From: Metaclostridioides mangenotii
GTDB lineage: Bacteria > Bacillota > Clostridia > Peptostreptococcales > Peptostreptococcaceae
Direction: 5' to 3'
Assembly (NCBI RefSeq): GCF_017873185.1
Contig: NZ_JAGGJX010000005.1
Span: 120,288 to 184,287 of the forward strand
Length of the DNA stretch: 64,000 bases
Part shown: piece by piece, positions 28,598 to 36,693 of the stretch
How the letters are laid out: every line of letters begins with the position of its first letter
Position numbering within the stretch: the first letter of the stretch is position 1
Made by a program: the position numbers and the translations under genes
Notes under the pieces: generated by a model
Seen by the model: the letters and a program-made list of their open reading frames with translations, nothing else
Told to the model about the DNA's origin: nothing
Database searches by the model: none

Positions 28598-30385
28598 CAT
28601 AAGAGCTATACTACCAAATGTAAACCACAGTATATCCCATCCAGCCATAGCTGTTAATATAAAGTTTAGAGTCATAAATGCTGAAGCAGCTGATGCTAAG
28701 AATGTAAATAGACCTATTATTAAGCAAGCACCAATAGCAAGCTCAGCTAGAACTACAATTCTTTGGAACCAAACAGCAACTTCTGGATTAGGCATAAACA
28801 CTTTCATTATTGCTTCATAAAAACCAGGAGTCTTTGAAAGTATTGGAGTAACTGTAGCCACCGCTGAATCAGCAGCCTGTGACGCTCCAGAAACCGCATC
28901 GTGAAGCCATGGGAAAGGCATTTTTACATTTCCGGCAAGAACCCAGCTATCCGGTCCTATAGTGAACAATTTTGATGTAAGGGTTCCAATATAATCAAAT
29001 ATCCCATTTGCTCCTTTAGCAGATGTAAATGCTCCAGCCCATGTTTCCTCACCTACTAACTTCTTAGAAGCTTCAATGATCCATAAAAATCCTATATAAA
29101 GTCTTAATGGCACTAACCAAAGTCTATTTCCTTTAGAAGACAAGTGATTACCCATGATACTTCTTCTTTCTTTCATTCCAAAAAACTCGTGTAATAAATA
29201 CTTGTAAACAGCGTGAATATCGTTAACACTAAATAAATATTTCATATTTACAATATGCTTCATAAGCATAGCAAAAAAGCCTGATAATTTAAGACCCATC
29301 AAGTTTGCAACACAGTATCTTCCACCGACAGATACCATAAATCCATGGTACTTAGGATTAAAGTCTTCGTGCTCTTTACCATCTATAGATGCCATTATAT
29401 TTTTGGCTGCTGTAACACCTGTTTGTTCAGCTGCCTCGACTATTTGTGGGTTACCTTTTCCTTCTTCAACTTCTACCCAAGATAAGTCACCTATAACGTA
29501 CATATTTTCTTTGCCTTCTATTTGCATCTTCTTGTTTGTCTTATATCTATTAGCTCTACCTCTTTCAACTTCTAAATCGTTTAAGTCTGCATTTGCCTGT
29601 ATACCACATGTCCATATCAGTGTTTCTGTAGGTAGAATAGTACCATCTTTTAATTTTATGTACTCTTTATCGACTTCAACAATTGGTGAATTTTTCATAA
29701 CCTCAAATCCATGCTTAATCATATAATTTTCAGCTTTATCAGCTTGGTCTCTGTCAAGCATATTTAGTATTGTACCCATTGCCTCAACAACAAGTAATCT
29801 TATTTCTTCTTCGTTTACTCTGTACTCCTTAGCTAAAGTCTTCTTCCATTCTAAAAGCTCTCCAGCCATTTCTATACCAGTAAAACCAGATCCTGCTACT
29901 ATAAAAGTAAGCATTTTTCTTCTTTTTACTTCATCCTTTTCATAAGAAGCTCTTCTAACTATGTCTTCTATGTGTGCTCTAATTCTAAGTGCATCATCAA
30001 GCGACCATAGTGTAAACCCATTTTCTTTAACTCCAGGCACTCCAAAGAATGCTGGTTCACTACCTATACCTATCATTAAGTAATCAAACTTGTATTCTCC
30101 ATCTGTTGTTTTAACTACATTGTTATCAGAGTCTACTTCCTCAATATTATCTACTACAACTTTAACTTTAGTCGTAGAGAATATCCTGTACAAATCTATC
30201 TTCACAGAATCCTCTGGGACCCTACCTCCTGCTACCTCATGAAGTTCTGTCATCAATGTATGATATGGATTTCTATCTATAAGAGTGATCTCTACATCTT
30301 CATTTTTCTTATAATGCTTTGCAAGTTTCTTAGCTGCATGTACACCAGCATATCCAGCTCCTAGTATAACAATTTTCGTTGACAT
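28457..30385 (-). CDS. ndh2: Type II NADH dehydrogenase fused to a DoxX-like membrane domain (Ndh2)
   Basis: 642 residues. The N-terminal 370 are an NDH-2: FAD motif ILGAGYAGVHAA, NPYHTLMTELHEVAGGRV, NADH motif VAGSGFTGIEMAGEL (about 165) and FAD-site YVIGDLSWVE. From about 410 comes a DoxX/DoxD-like region with several membrane helices (LRLYIGFLWIIEASKKL, VVLAELAIGACLIIGLFTFL). NDH-2 passes electrons from NADH to quinone without pumping. An Ndh2 with an extra C-terminal membrane part is the entry enzyme of the Listeria EET chain. The last eight residues (QVQEKHLA) come from a 113-bp tandem duplication. Confidence 0.9.
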   Translation of the reverse strand: MSTKIVILGAGYAGVHAAKKLAKHYKKNEDVEITLIDRNPYHTLMTELHEVAGGRVPEDSVKIDLYRIFSTTKVKVVVDNIEEVDSDNNVVKTTDGEYKFDYLMIGIGSEPAFFGVPGVKENGFTLWSLDDALRIRAHIEDIVRRASYEKDEVKRRKMLTFIVAGSGFTGIEMAGELLEWKKTLAKEYRVNEEEIRLLVVEAMGTILNMLDRDQADKAENYMIKHGFEVMKNSPIVEVDKEYIKLKDGTILPTETLIWTCGIQANADLNDLEVERGRANRYKTNKKMQIEGKENMYVIGDLSWVEVEEGKGNPQIVEAAEQTGVTAAKNIMASIDGKEHEDFNPKYHGFMVSVGGRYCVANLMGLKLSGFFAMLMKHIVNMKYLFSVNDIHAVYKYLLHEFFGMKERRSIMGNHLSSKGNRLWLVPLRLYIGFLWIIEASKKLVGEETWAGAFTSAKGANGIFDYIGTLTSKLFTIGPDSWVLAGNVKMPFPWLHDAVSGASQAADSAVATVTPILSKTPGFYEAIMKVFMPNPEVAVWFQRIVVLAELAIGACLIIGLFTFLASAASAFMTLNFILTAMAGWDILWFTFGSIALMSGAGKTFGVDYYLMPWISQKFSDFWMGKRRPIYEEHSGQVQEKHLA

Positions 30386-30420
30386 ATTTCTCCCCCTCTT
30401 CTTATTTTATTAGTTTTGAA

Positions 30421-31368
30421 TTACATTAATATCATCCCGATTAAAATACACAATATATATGTAAATCCAAGCAAAGTAAAATTCTGAACAGCTGTAACAA
30501 AAGTTTCTGACTTAACTGGATTTTTTTCTAATTTATCTATATTTTTGTTTATAACTATAACTGTAAGTATAGCAAATATACAGCTAACAGGAAGCACTCT
30601 TGTAAACACACCTAAAAACATACAAACATATGCACTGTAATATATATATCTGTACAAGCGCAGTGCTTTTTCTCTACCTATATAATAAGTAAGTGTAAAT
30701 CTATTAACTTTTATATCATCCTCTAAGTCACAAATATTATTTGCCAGCATTATATTAGCAATTCCAGCGACTAATGGCATAGATATTAAAAGTATTATAA
30801 GACCTTCAAGTAAATCAAACTTTGCAGTTAATATATATCCATTTAAATATACTCCAAAAAAATCTTCATTATAAATACTTGAGTATACAGTTAGAAAAGT
30901 TATGAAAAATCCCATAAAAAAACCTGAAAAAGCTTCTCCAAAAGGAGTTCTAGATATAGGGACAGGTCCAAATGTATATATAATTCCCATAAAAAAACAC
31001 AGTGCTCCTATAGCTAATACTAATAGATTTGTTCTCACTGTTAATAAAATTCCAAAAAAAATCGCTACAGCCACAAGTGTAAGTATTATAAAGCTGCCTT
31101 TCTTCTTAGATATATTAAAGATAAACATTGGATTATTGCCATCGTAATTATCCTTAAAGTGCTTTAACTCATTTTTGTAGTCATAATAGTTATTTATAGC
31201 TGTAGTAGCCATATCAAAACATATCATCGATATAAACATTATAAGTAAATTTGCAGTGTCTAACTTTTGATACCTAAACAATGTAAATAGTATTCCAAGC
31301 ATAAATGGCGTTACACTAGCAATTTTAGTTGGAAGTTCGACGTATTTAATAAATCCTTTTATTCCCAT
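30421..31368 (-). CDS. UbiA/MenA-family prenyltransferase (DmkA-like)
   Basis: 315 residues. Start at MGIKGFIKYVELPTK, where AAGGTGG is 4-5 bases upstream; a longer frame lacks a site. About eight membrane helices. Prenyl-diphosphate Asp-rich motifs: NNYYDYKNEL (about 61) and NNICDLEDDIKVNR (about 220). The family joins a polyprenyl chain to 1,4-dihydroxy-2-naphthoate to give demethylmenaquinone. It lies 35 bases before ndh2 and near the prenyl synthase, matching DmkA of the EET locus. No men genes for the head group are in the window. Confidence 0.86.
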   Translation of the reverse strand: MGIKGFIKYVELPTKIASVTPFMLGILFTLFRYQKLDTANLLIMFISMICFDMATTAINNYYDYKNELKHFKDNYDGNNPMFIFNISKKKGSFIILTLVAVAIFFGILLTVRTNLLVLAIGALCFFMGIIYTFGPVPISRTPFGEAFSGFFMGFFITFLTVYSSIYNEDFFGVYLNGYILTAKFDLLEGLIILLISMPLVAGIANIMLANNICDLEDDIKVNRFTLTYYIGREKALRLYRYIYYSAYVCMFLGVFTRVLPVSCIFAILTVIVINKNIDKLEKNPVKSETFVTAVQNFTLLGFTYILCILIGMILM

Positions 31369-31439
31369 AAAACCACCTTCGCATAATACTTCTTTCGTTA
31401 TCAATTTTTGCACAATACTCTTTTATTTACATAATATTT

Positions 31440-31498
31440 TTTTCTTATACAATACTTTTTTTCTTATACAATACTTTTTTTCTTATACAATACTTTTT
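31440..31498. repeat. Three 19-bp tandem repeats across the LysR stop codon
   Basis: The unit CTTATACAATACTTTTTTT occurs three times with a 19-base period (starts near 31444, 31463 and 31482). On the minus strand each unit spells K-S-I-V-stop, so the gene's last codons and stop have been copied into its 3' flank. Confidence 0.85.
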
Positions 31499-32358
31499 AT
31501 CGAAGATTCATTAAGAGCCTCTTCTAAACTATCTCTAAATTGACTTATACTGTTCTTCATTTTACTGTCCATATCTTTTCTATATGTAACATATAAATTA
31601 TAATCCCATTCGTATTCACTTGCGTCTAAATTTACAAGTGACTTTGACTCTAAATCATCGCTTATCGCCATTCGAGGTAAAATCCCTATACATTCATTGC
31701 TGTAAATGTAACCTTTTAATATCTCTAGCGAGTCAGTTCTGAGTACTATATTTTCATATTTTACTTTTGCATTTACCTTGCCCGCAGTCTCAACTCTATC
31801 ATTTAATAGCGCTATCGGCATGTTTTCTATTTTAGTTTTATCTATGTTTTTACGGCTTACTAGTATCATTCTATCTGTCCCAACATAGTCAGAAATCAAA
31901 TCAGGATCACATATACATGAACAACCAACTGCTAACTCTGCTCTATTATTTAACAACATTGCATTTTCGTTAGCTATATAGTCATTATTTATATATACAT
32001 CTGTTTCGCTGAAGATCTTTATGATGCTGTTTGAAACTTTATTTACTACATAGTTAGCATAAATATTCGAAATACTAATCTTAATTTTTCTTTGATCAGG
32101 GCTTTCTGACTTCATATCCTGTAAAAGGTTATCGTACTGCATAATTATTTCCTTAGCGTATTCGTAAAGAATCTCTCCTTTTTCAGTCAACTCTACCCCT
32201 CGATTGCTTCTCTCAAATAATTTTTCACCAAACTCACTTTCAAGTTTAAATAGTTGATTGCTAAGAGCTGGCTGAGATATATGAAAGATTGCAGCGACTT
32301 TTGATATACTCTTAATTTGGGCAACTTCATAAAAATACCTAAGAGTGCTTATTCTCAT
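31483..32358 (-). CDS. LysR-family transcriptional regulator
   Basis: 291 residues. N-terminal winged helix: MRISTLRYFYEVAQIKS, SKVAAIFHISQPALSNQL (recognition helix) and EKLFERSNRGVELTEKG. The effector domain follows from about residue 90. GGAGGGAT is 5 bases before the ATG. Its position between apbE (18-base gap) and the UbiA gene makes it a strong candidate regulator of the quinone/EET genes. The ligand is unknown. Its last four codons lie in a small tandem repeat array. Confidence 0.9.
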   Translation of the reverse strand: MRISTLRYFYEVAQIKSISKVAAIFHISQPALSNQLFKLESEFGEKLFERSNRGVELTEKGEILYEYAKEIIMQYDNLLQDMKSESPDQRKIKISISNIYANYVVNKVSNSIIKIFSETDVYINNDYIANENAMLLNNRAELAVGCSCICDPDLISDYVGTDRMILVSRKNIDKTKIENMPIALLNDRVETAGKVNAKVKYENIVLRTDSLEILKGYIYSNECIGILPRMAISDDLESKSLVNLDASEYEWDYNLYVTYRKDMDSKMKNSISQFRDSLEEALNESSIKSIV

Positions 32359-32376
32359 TACAATCCCTCCAGTAGT

Positions 32377-33417
32377 TTAGTTTGCAAGTTTAAAATCATC
32401 TTTTAATAGCTTAAAATTACCTTTAAGCCCACTAGTTATATAAACTTGTTTATCATTTGTAACAAACACAGCCTCCACATTTTTCATATCATCAACCATT
32501 TTTAAACCATCTTCCAAGCCTTTTGTAAATATCAATGTAGACAAAGCATCAGCATCTATCGATTTATCAGCAATAATTGAAATTCCAGATATATTAGTAT
32601 CATAAGGATACCCTGTTTCTGGATTTAGTATATGGTGGTATTTAACACCATCTTTTTCTATAAATCTCTCGTAAATTCCTGTAGTGACAACTGTTTTATT
32701 TTTGACCTCTAAGCTTCCTAAAGCATTTCCTCTAAGTTCGACAGGGTCTTGTATTCCTATAGTCCATCCCTTATCTTCTGACTTAGATCCCATAGCAAAT
32801 ATATTTCCACCCAAATCTACTATCGCCCTTTTCACTCCAGCCTCTTTTAAAACCCTTACAGCTTCGTCTGCAGCATATCCTTTTGCTATACTTCCTAAAT
32901 CGAGCATCATGCCTTTTTCTTCTAGATAAACTTCTTTAGTGTCCTCGTTTATCTGGACTTTATCGTAATCGATAAGTTTTTTTGCATTGTCGATCTCATC
33001 TTGAGTAGGAACCTTTGCTTCTGGAAGCCCTATACTCCACAACTTAACTAATGGTCCTACTGTAATGTCGTAATCACCATTTGATAAATTTGAATACTTA
33101 AGTCCTGAAGATATAATATCGAAACTTGTATCACTCATTTTTACCGGCTTTATACCAGCATTTTTATTTACTTCATCTATTTCTGTTCCTTTTTTGTTAA
33201 TGCTCACAATATCATCGATCTCTTTAAGCTTATCGAATACCTTATCCATTACCTCATCGCTTTGATGATCGTACAGTGTAACTTTGATTACAGTACCCAT
33301 AAACATCTCTGTTTTAGAGACTGGGTCTTTACTATCCTCTGCATTTTTTGTAGAACATCCAGTAAAATAAACAACTAGGAATACAGTTAATAAAATTGTA
33401 AGTAAACGTTTTTTCAT
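32377..33417 (-). CDS. apbE: FAD:protein FMN transferase, ApbE lipoprotein
   Basis: 346 residues from the second ATG, which has GAGAG 8-9 bases upstream. Lipobox VYFTGC (about 22). ApbE motifs: KTEMFMGTVIKVTLYD, DLGSIAKGYAADEAV (about 175), VDLGGNIFAMG, GWTIGIQDP, HHILNPETGYPYD and IDADALSTLIF (metal site). It transfers FMN from FAD to a Thr in exported flavoproteins. The FMN-binding lipoprotein encoded 340 bases upstream carries the acceptor motif, so they are a likely enzyme-substrate pair. Confidence 0.93.
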   Translation of the reverse strand: MKKRLLTILLTVFLVVYFTGCSTKNAEDSKDPVSKTEMFMGTVIKVTLYDHQSDEVMDKVFDKLKEIDDIVSINKKGTEIDEVNKNAGIKPVKMSDTSFDIISSGLKYSNLSNGDYDITVGPLVKLWSIGLPEAKVPTQDEIDNAKKLIDYDKVQINEDTKEVYLEEKGMMLDLGSIAKGYAADEAVRVLKEAGVKRAIVDLGGNIFAMGSKSEDKGWTIGIQDPVELRGNALGSLEVKNKTVVTTGIYERFIEKDGVKYHHILNPETGYPYDTNISGISIIADKSIDADALSTLIFTKGLEDGLKMVDDMKNVEAVFVTNDKQVYITSGLKGNFKLLKDDFKLAN

Positions 33418-33752
33418 AATCATTTCTCTCTTTTTTGTAATTTTTTATTCAATTTTTAGTTTTACTAAGTACTTAATGCTTTACATTCGATTTGCTGATT
33501 TTAAATTTACTGATTAGCGTCAGTTTATTTATTTTGTAAATCAAATCATTGTTAATTCTTTATTTTTTTAATGCGTACTTCTACCTATCTTGATGATTCA
33601 AATTATTATTGACTGTTAGAAATGTATTATTGGAGTGTTGTTTGTTTATATAAATCTTTATACCCAAATATACATTATTAAAACGCATCAACAATAAAAT
33701 AACAAAACTACTAATATTAAAAATTAGTAGTTTTGTATATAAATCAACTTTA
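33418..33752. other. Intergenic region upstream of apbE
   Basis: 335 AT-rich bases between apbE and the FMN-binding lipoprotein. The right part holds the lipoprotein's terminator. The remainder presumably holds the promoter of the apbE-LysR-UbiA-ndh2-prenyl synthase run. No gene or fragment seen. Confidence 0.5.
33703..33735 (-). terminator. Terminator of the FMN-binding lipoprotein gene
   Basis: CAAAACTACTAAT / ATTAGTAGTTTTG, a 13-bp perfect stem, followed on the minus strand by TTATTTTATT. Confidence 0.75.
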
Positions 33753-34259
33753 TTATTCAGCTGCTTTAACTTCCATCATTTCTTTTTCAGTTTTTCCATT
33801 TCCTGCATTTTCGATAGCTTTAGCAAATAATTGCTTAGCTTTAGAACTTGATCCTGTTGCACCCGTTACGCCATCAATCTCTCCTGATTGTGCTTTGACA
33901 ACTTGATCAGCTATCTTTACTTCGTATTCTTGAGGATTAGTTCCAGAAACTTCTTTCATCTTTTTATTGTACTCTTCATCGTCCTTTTTATCGCCTTTAT
34001 CGGAAAACTCGATATACTTAGCTTCAGATATTTTTCCATCTTTAACTACTATAGTAGCTGTAGCTTTAAAGCCTTTATCATCTGCGTCTTTTGTTTCAGC
34101 TTCATAAGTTCCATCTTTTAACTTAGATTCATTATCCTTTGGAGTAGAAACTTCAGTTTTTTGATCATCCTTTGGCTCTTCTGCAGGCTTACTTGAACAA
34201 CCTACCACTGAAATAGATATTATTCCTGCACATAGTACTGATAAAATTTTTTTGTTCAT
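33753..34259 (-). CDS. FMN-binding-domain lipoprotein (PplA-like)
   Basis: 168 residues. Signal peptide with lipobox VVGC (about 21), then a charged linker (about 25-48), then one FMN-binding domain: DGTYEAETKDADDKGF, VVKDGKISEAKYIEF and the flavinylation motif DGVTGATGSSSKAKQL (about 130-145), where ApbE attaches FMN to the Thr of GAT. PplA of Listeria has two such domains; this has one. It should be a surface electron carrier receiving electrons from membrane quinol. Monocistronic, with its own terminator. Confidence 0.9.
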   Translation of the reverse strand: MNKKILSVLCAGIISISVVGCSSKPAEEPKDDQKTEVSTPKDNESKLKDGTYEAETKDADDKGFKATATIVVKDGKISEAKYIEFSDKGDKKDDEEYNKKMKEVSGTNPQEYEVKIADQVVKAQSGEIDGVTGATGSSSKAKQLFAKAIENAGNGKTEKEMMEVKAAE

Positions 34260-34489
34260 GAATGAATCCCCCTATAATTTATGATTTTTATAGTTATATA
34301 TATTAGTTCTCTTGAGTAAATTATACTCTAAATTGTTAAAAAAATGTTAATAGTATTTATTTATACTATATAGTTTTTTTATATTGCAACTATCATTAAT
34401 TATTAGCATATTGATATTTTTTCACATTTCATTTAAAATTCAATTTAGAAGAGTTTTAAATTTTTAACTTTTACTACGGGGAGATTAAC

Positions 34490-34897
34490 ATGAAAATAAT
34501 AAAGAAAATGGATATTGTTATCATAGTGTTTTTAATTGTTTTATCATTTGTTCCAAATATTATTTTTGCTAAATCATCTATATTCGCAAACTACGATTCC
34601 ACTTATGTTAGCATAACATTAGACGGAAAAAATTATGACAATATTCCTCTGTCATCTTTTAAAGGTAAAAAAGTCATTGAAATAGAAGATAAAGAACATA
34701 AAGGATACAAAAACAAAATCTTGATTAAAAACAACACTGTTAAAATGATCGAAGCAAACTGCAGTGATAAAGTTTGTATAAGACAGGGATCTATATCAAA
34801 AGTAGGTCAAAATATTGCTTGTCTTCCACATAAACTTATAATTGAGATTAAAGGAGAGGAGAAAGATAGTTCTGACGATTTAATACTATCTCACTAA
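34490..34897 (+). CDS. NusG domain II-containing protein (EetA-like)
   Basis: 135 residues. An N-terminal membrane helix or uncleaved signal (about 8-27), then an extracellular NusG-domain-II fold: KKVIEIEDKEHKGYKN, and CSDKVCIRQGSISKVGQNI followed by ACLPHKLIIEIKG. The conserved Cys triplet is present. Listeria EetA belongs to this family and works with EetB in electron transfer to the surface. Divergent from the FMN lipoprotein, 4 bases before the next gene. GGGGAG lies 6-7 bases before ATG. Confidence 0.86.
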   Translation: MKIIKKMDIVIIVFLIVLSFVPNIIFAKSSIFANYDSTYVSITLDGKNYDNIPLSSFKGKKVIEIEDKEHKGYKNKILIKNNTVKMIEANCSDKVCIRQGSISKVGQNIACLPHKLIIEIKGEEKDSSDDLILSH

Positions 34898-34901
34898 ATA
34901 T

Positions 34902-35447
34902 ATGAGAACTAATAAAACATCTAAAATGATTTATATGTCGCTATTAGTTTCAATGGCACTGATACTCTCTTTAATTGAAAAAACAATACCAGTGCCATTT
35001 ATAACACCTGGCGCAAAGTTGGGGCTAGCGAACCTAATCATTGTTATTTCAGTGTATACACTGGATAATTACAGAGAAGCATTTACAGTACTTATTTTAA
35101 GATTACTTCTTTCAACACTACTTGGCAGCACTGTTTCTGCCCTTTTGTACAGCGCTACAGGTGGAATACTGAGCTTCATAGTTACTATTTTGGTTAAAAA
35201 ACTTGGTGGAAAACATGTATCAGTAATAGGTGTAAGTACCTCGGCTGCAGTTTTTCACAATATAGGTCAACTGTTTGCAGCGTCATTAATACTCGACAAC
35301 TTTGGCGTATTTATTTACCTGCCAATACTGTCGATAGCTGGAATAGGAACAGGATTTTTTATAGGATTATCAGCGAATTATATACTAAATCATCTAAAAA
35401 AACTTCCGCAGTTTAGAGAGAAGTTGTTACCAGAAGAAAGCCTTTAA
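34902..35447 (+). CDS. Gx transporter-family membrane protein (EetB-like; HepA-type component I)
   Basis: 181 residues with five or six membrane helices. The family signature is TPGAKLGLANLI (about 38-49), then LLLSTLLGSTVSALLYSATGG and VFHNIGQLFAASLIL. Annotated elsewhere as heptaprenyl diphosphate synthase component I or Gx transporter; Listeria EetB is a member. Only 4 bases separate it from the NusG-domain gene and no clear ribosome site is seen, so translation is probably coupled. Confidence 0.86.
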   Translation: MRTNKTSKMIYMSLLVSMALILSLIEKTIPVPFITPGAKLGLANLIIVISVYTLDNYREAFTVLILRLLLSTLLGSTVSALLYSATGGILSFIVTILVKKLGGKHVSVIGVSTSAAVFHNIGQLFAASLILDNFGVFIYLPILSIAGIGTGFFIGLSANYILNHLKKLPQFREKLLPEESL

Positions 35448-35551
35448 TTTGACCCAAAGCTTCTGGGTTCGAATATGTTGAAATACGATCACTTCGCTGA
35501 TAGGCTTTGAATTTAAAAACTGGTTTTTTTGAACCAATTTTCTGTTATTTA

Positions 35552-35597
35552 TATAAAAAACCATCTCAAATAAATTTTATTTTGAGATGGTTTTTTT
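35552..35597. terminator. Bidirectional terminator
   Basis: AAAAAACCATCTCAAA / TTTGAGATGGTTTTTTT hairpin between two convergent genes; U-runs on both strands. Confidence 0.85.
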
Positions 35598-35611
35598 ATA
35601 TTTTAATCTAT

Positions 35612-36442
35612 CTATTTCATAGTTACATTAATTACTTTTCTGTTAGCGCCTCTTTTATACTTCACATCAGGATATCCTAGCACGACTGTAGTTGCTATTG
35701 CCTCTCCCTCTTTTAATCCGAGTTTTTCTTGAAGTTCAGGAATAAATCCTACAGCTCTTAGGAAAAATCCTATATGACACATTCCTAATCCCTGTGTATT
35801 AGCCATAAGCTCCATATTTGATGCTGCTAATCCTCCATCTATACGGGCAAATACTCCACTTTGAGATTCATCTACAACTACTATTATTGCCATTGGTGCG
35901 TTGTAAAAAAGCATGTCTACTCCAGTTTCTACGTAATCGTCGTACATTTTCTCAAACTTCTTTCTGTAAACTGCAGAAGACTTCAATGGCTCTTTGTCAC
36001 CGTGGTTTACGGCTAAGTCGTGTAGGCCTTTCATAGCCATAACTTTTATATCTTCTAACTCTTTGTCTAAGACAATATATCTAGTAGCTTGTTTGTTACT
36101 TGCAGTTGGAGTGTATCTTCCTGCTTCTAAAATATTATCTAATTTCTCTTTTTCTACTTCTTTATTTTTGAAATGTCTTATACTTCTTCTAAATTTTATT
36201 GTGTTTAACATATTTTCTGGATCTATATCGAACGTAGCTTTATTGTACTCGATTACTTCTTCTCTATTGTAATCAATCATTTCTACAGCATCGACTGGAC
36301 ATACAGAAACGCAATGACTGCATTCTATACATATTCTGTTTCTTACAACAGGCTTTTTATCCTTCATAATTATAGCTGTAGGAAGACAATCAGAAGCACA
36401 AGCTCCACAGCCTATACACTTATTTTCATCAATTTTAATCAA
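35612..36442 (-). CDS. Nitroreductase-family protein with N-terminal 2[4Fe-4S] ferredoxin domain
   Basis: 276 residues; TTG start after AGGGGGAT. The first 60 residues carry two cluster motifs, CIGCGACASDCLP and CIECSHCVSVCP. The rest is an FMN-dependent nitroreductase fold (FRRSIRHFKNKEV, ARYTPTASNKQATRY-like sequence, GLGMCHIGFF). It probably moves electrons from ferredoxin to FMN and then to a nitro or other organic acceptor. It sits next to the EET block, but orientation and terminator suggest an independent unit. Confidence 0.9.
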   Translation of the reverse strand: MIKIDENKCIGCGACASDCLPTAIIMKDKKPVVRNRICIECSHCVSVCPVDAVEMIDYNREEVIEYNKATFDIDPENMLNTIKFRRSIRHFKNKEVEKEKLDNILEAGRYTPTASNKQATRYIVLDKELEDIKVMAMKGLHDLAVNHGDKEPLKSSAVYRKKFEKMYDDYVETGVDMLFYNAPMAIIVVVDESQSGVFARIDGGLAASNMELMANTQGLGMCHIGFFLRAVGFIPELQEKLGLKEGEAIATTVVLGYPDVKYKRGANRKVINVTMK

Positions 36443-36470
36443 TTTAAATCCCCCTCTCTAATTTTAAGAG

Positions 36471-36691
36471 TTATTGTATTTCTAACAATTCTAATTTATC
36501 GCTTTTAACTCTCATAGCCTCCAAAGCTAACTCTGCAAAACTCTGGAAATTCTATTCCAACTTCTTCTATGCTGTTCATCGCATCCCTATTAGCACCAGC
36601 TGCAAATCTTTTTTCTTTCATTCTCTTTGTTATAGATTTTACCTTAACACTGGATAGTTTCTTATCTGGACTCCCAAATATGATACTAGGG
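36471..36691 (-). pseudogene. HD-domain hydrolase C-terminal remnant, frameshifted
   Basis: Minus-strand frame DKKLSSVKVKSITKRM, KEKRFAAGANRDAM and NSIEEVGIEFPEF matches the C-terminus of clostridial HD-domain phosphohydrolases. At an A-run near 36537-36542 the frame breaks. Shifting by one base restores AELALEAMR, the expected ending, with a stop at 36471. The upstream HD catalytic part is missing, replaced by the end of the U32 gene. Clearly non-functional. Confidence 0.72.
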
Positions 36692-36693
36692 GA

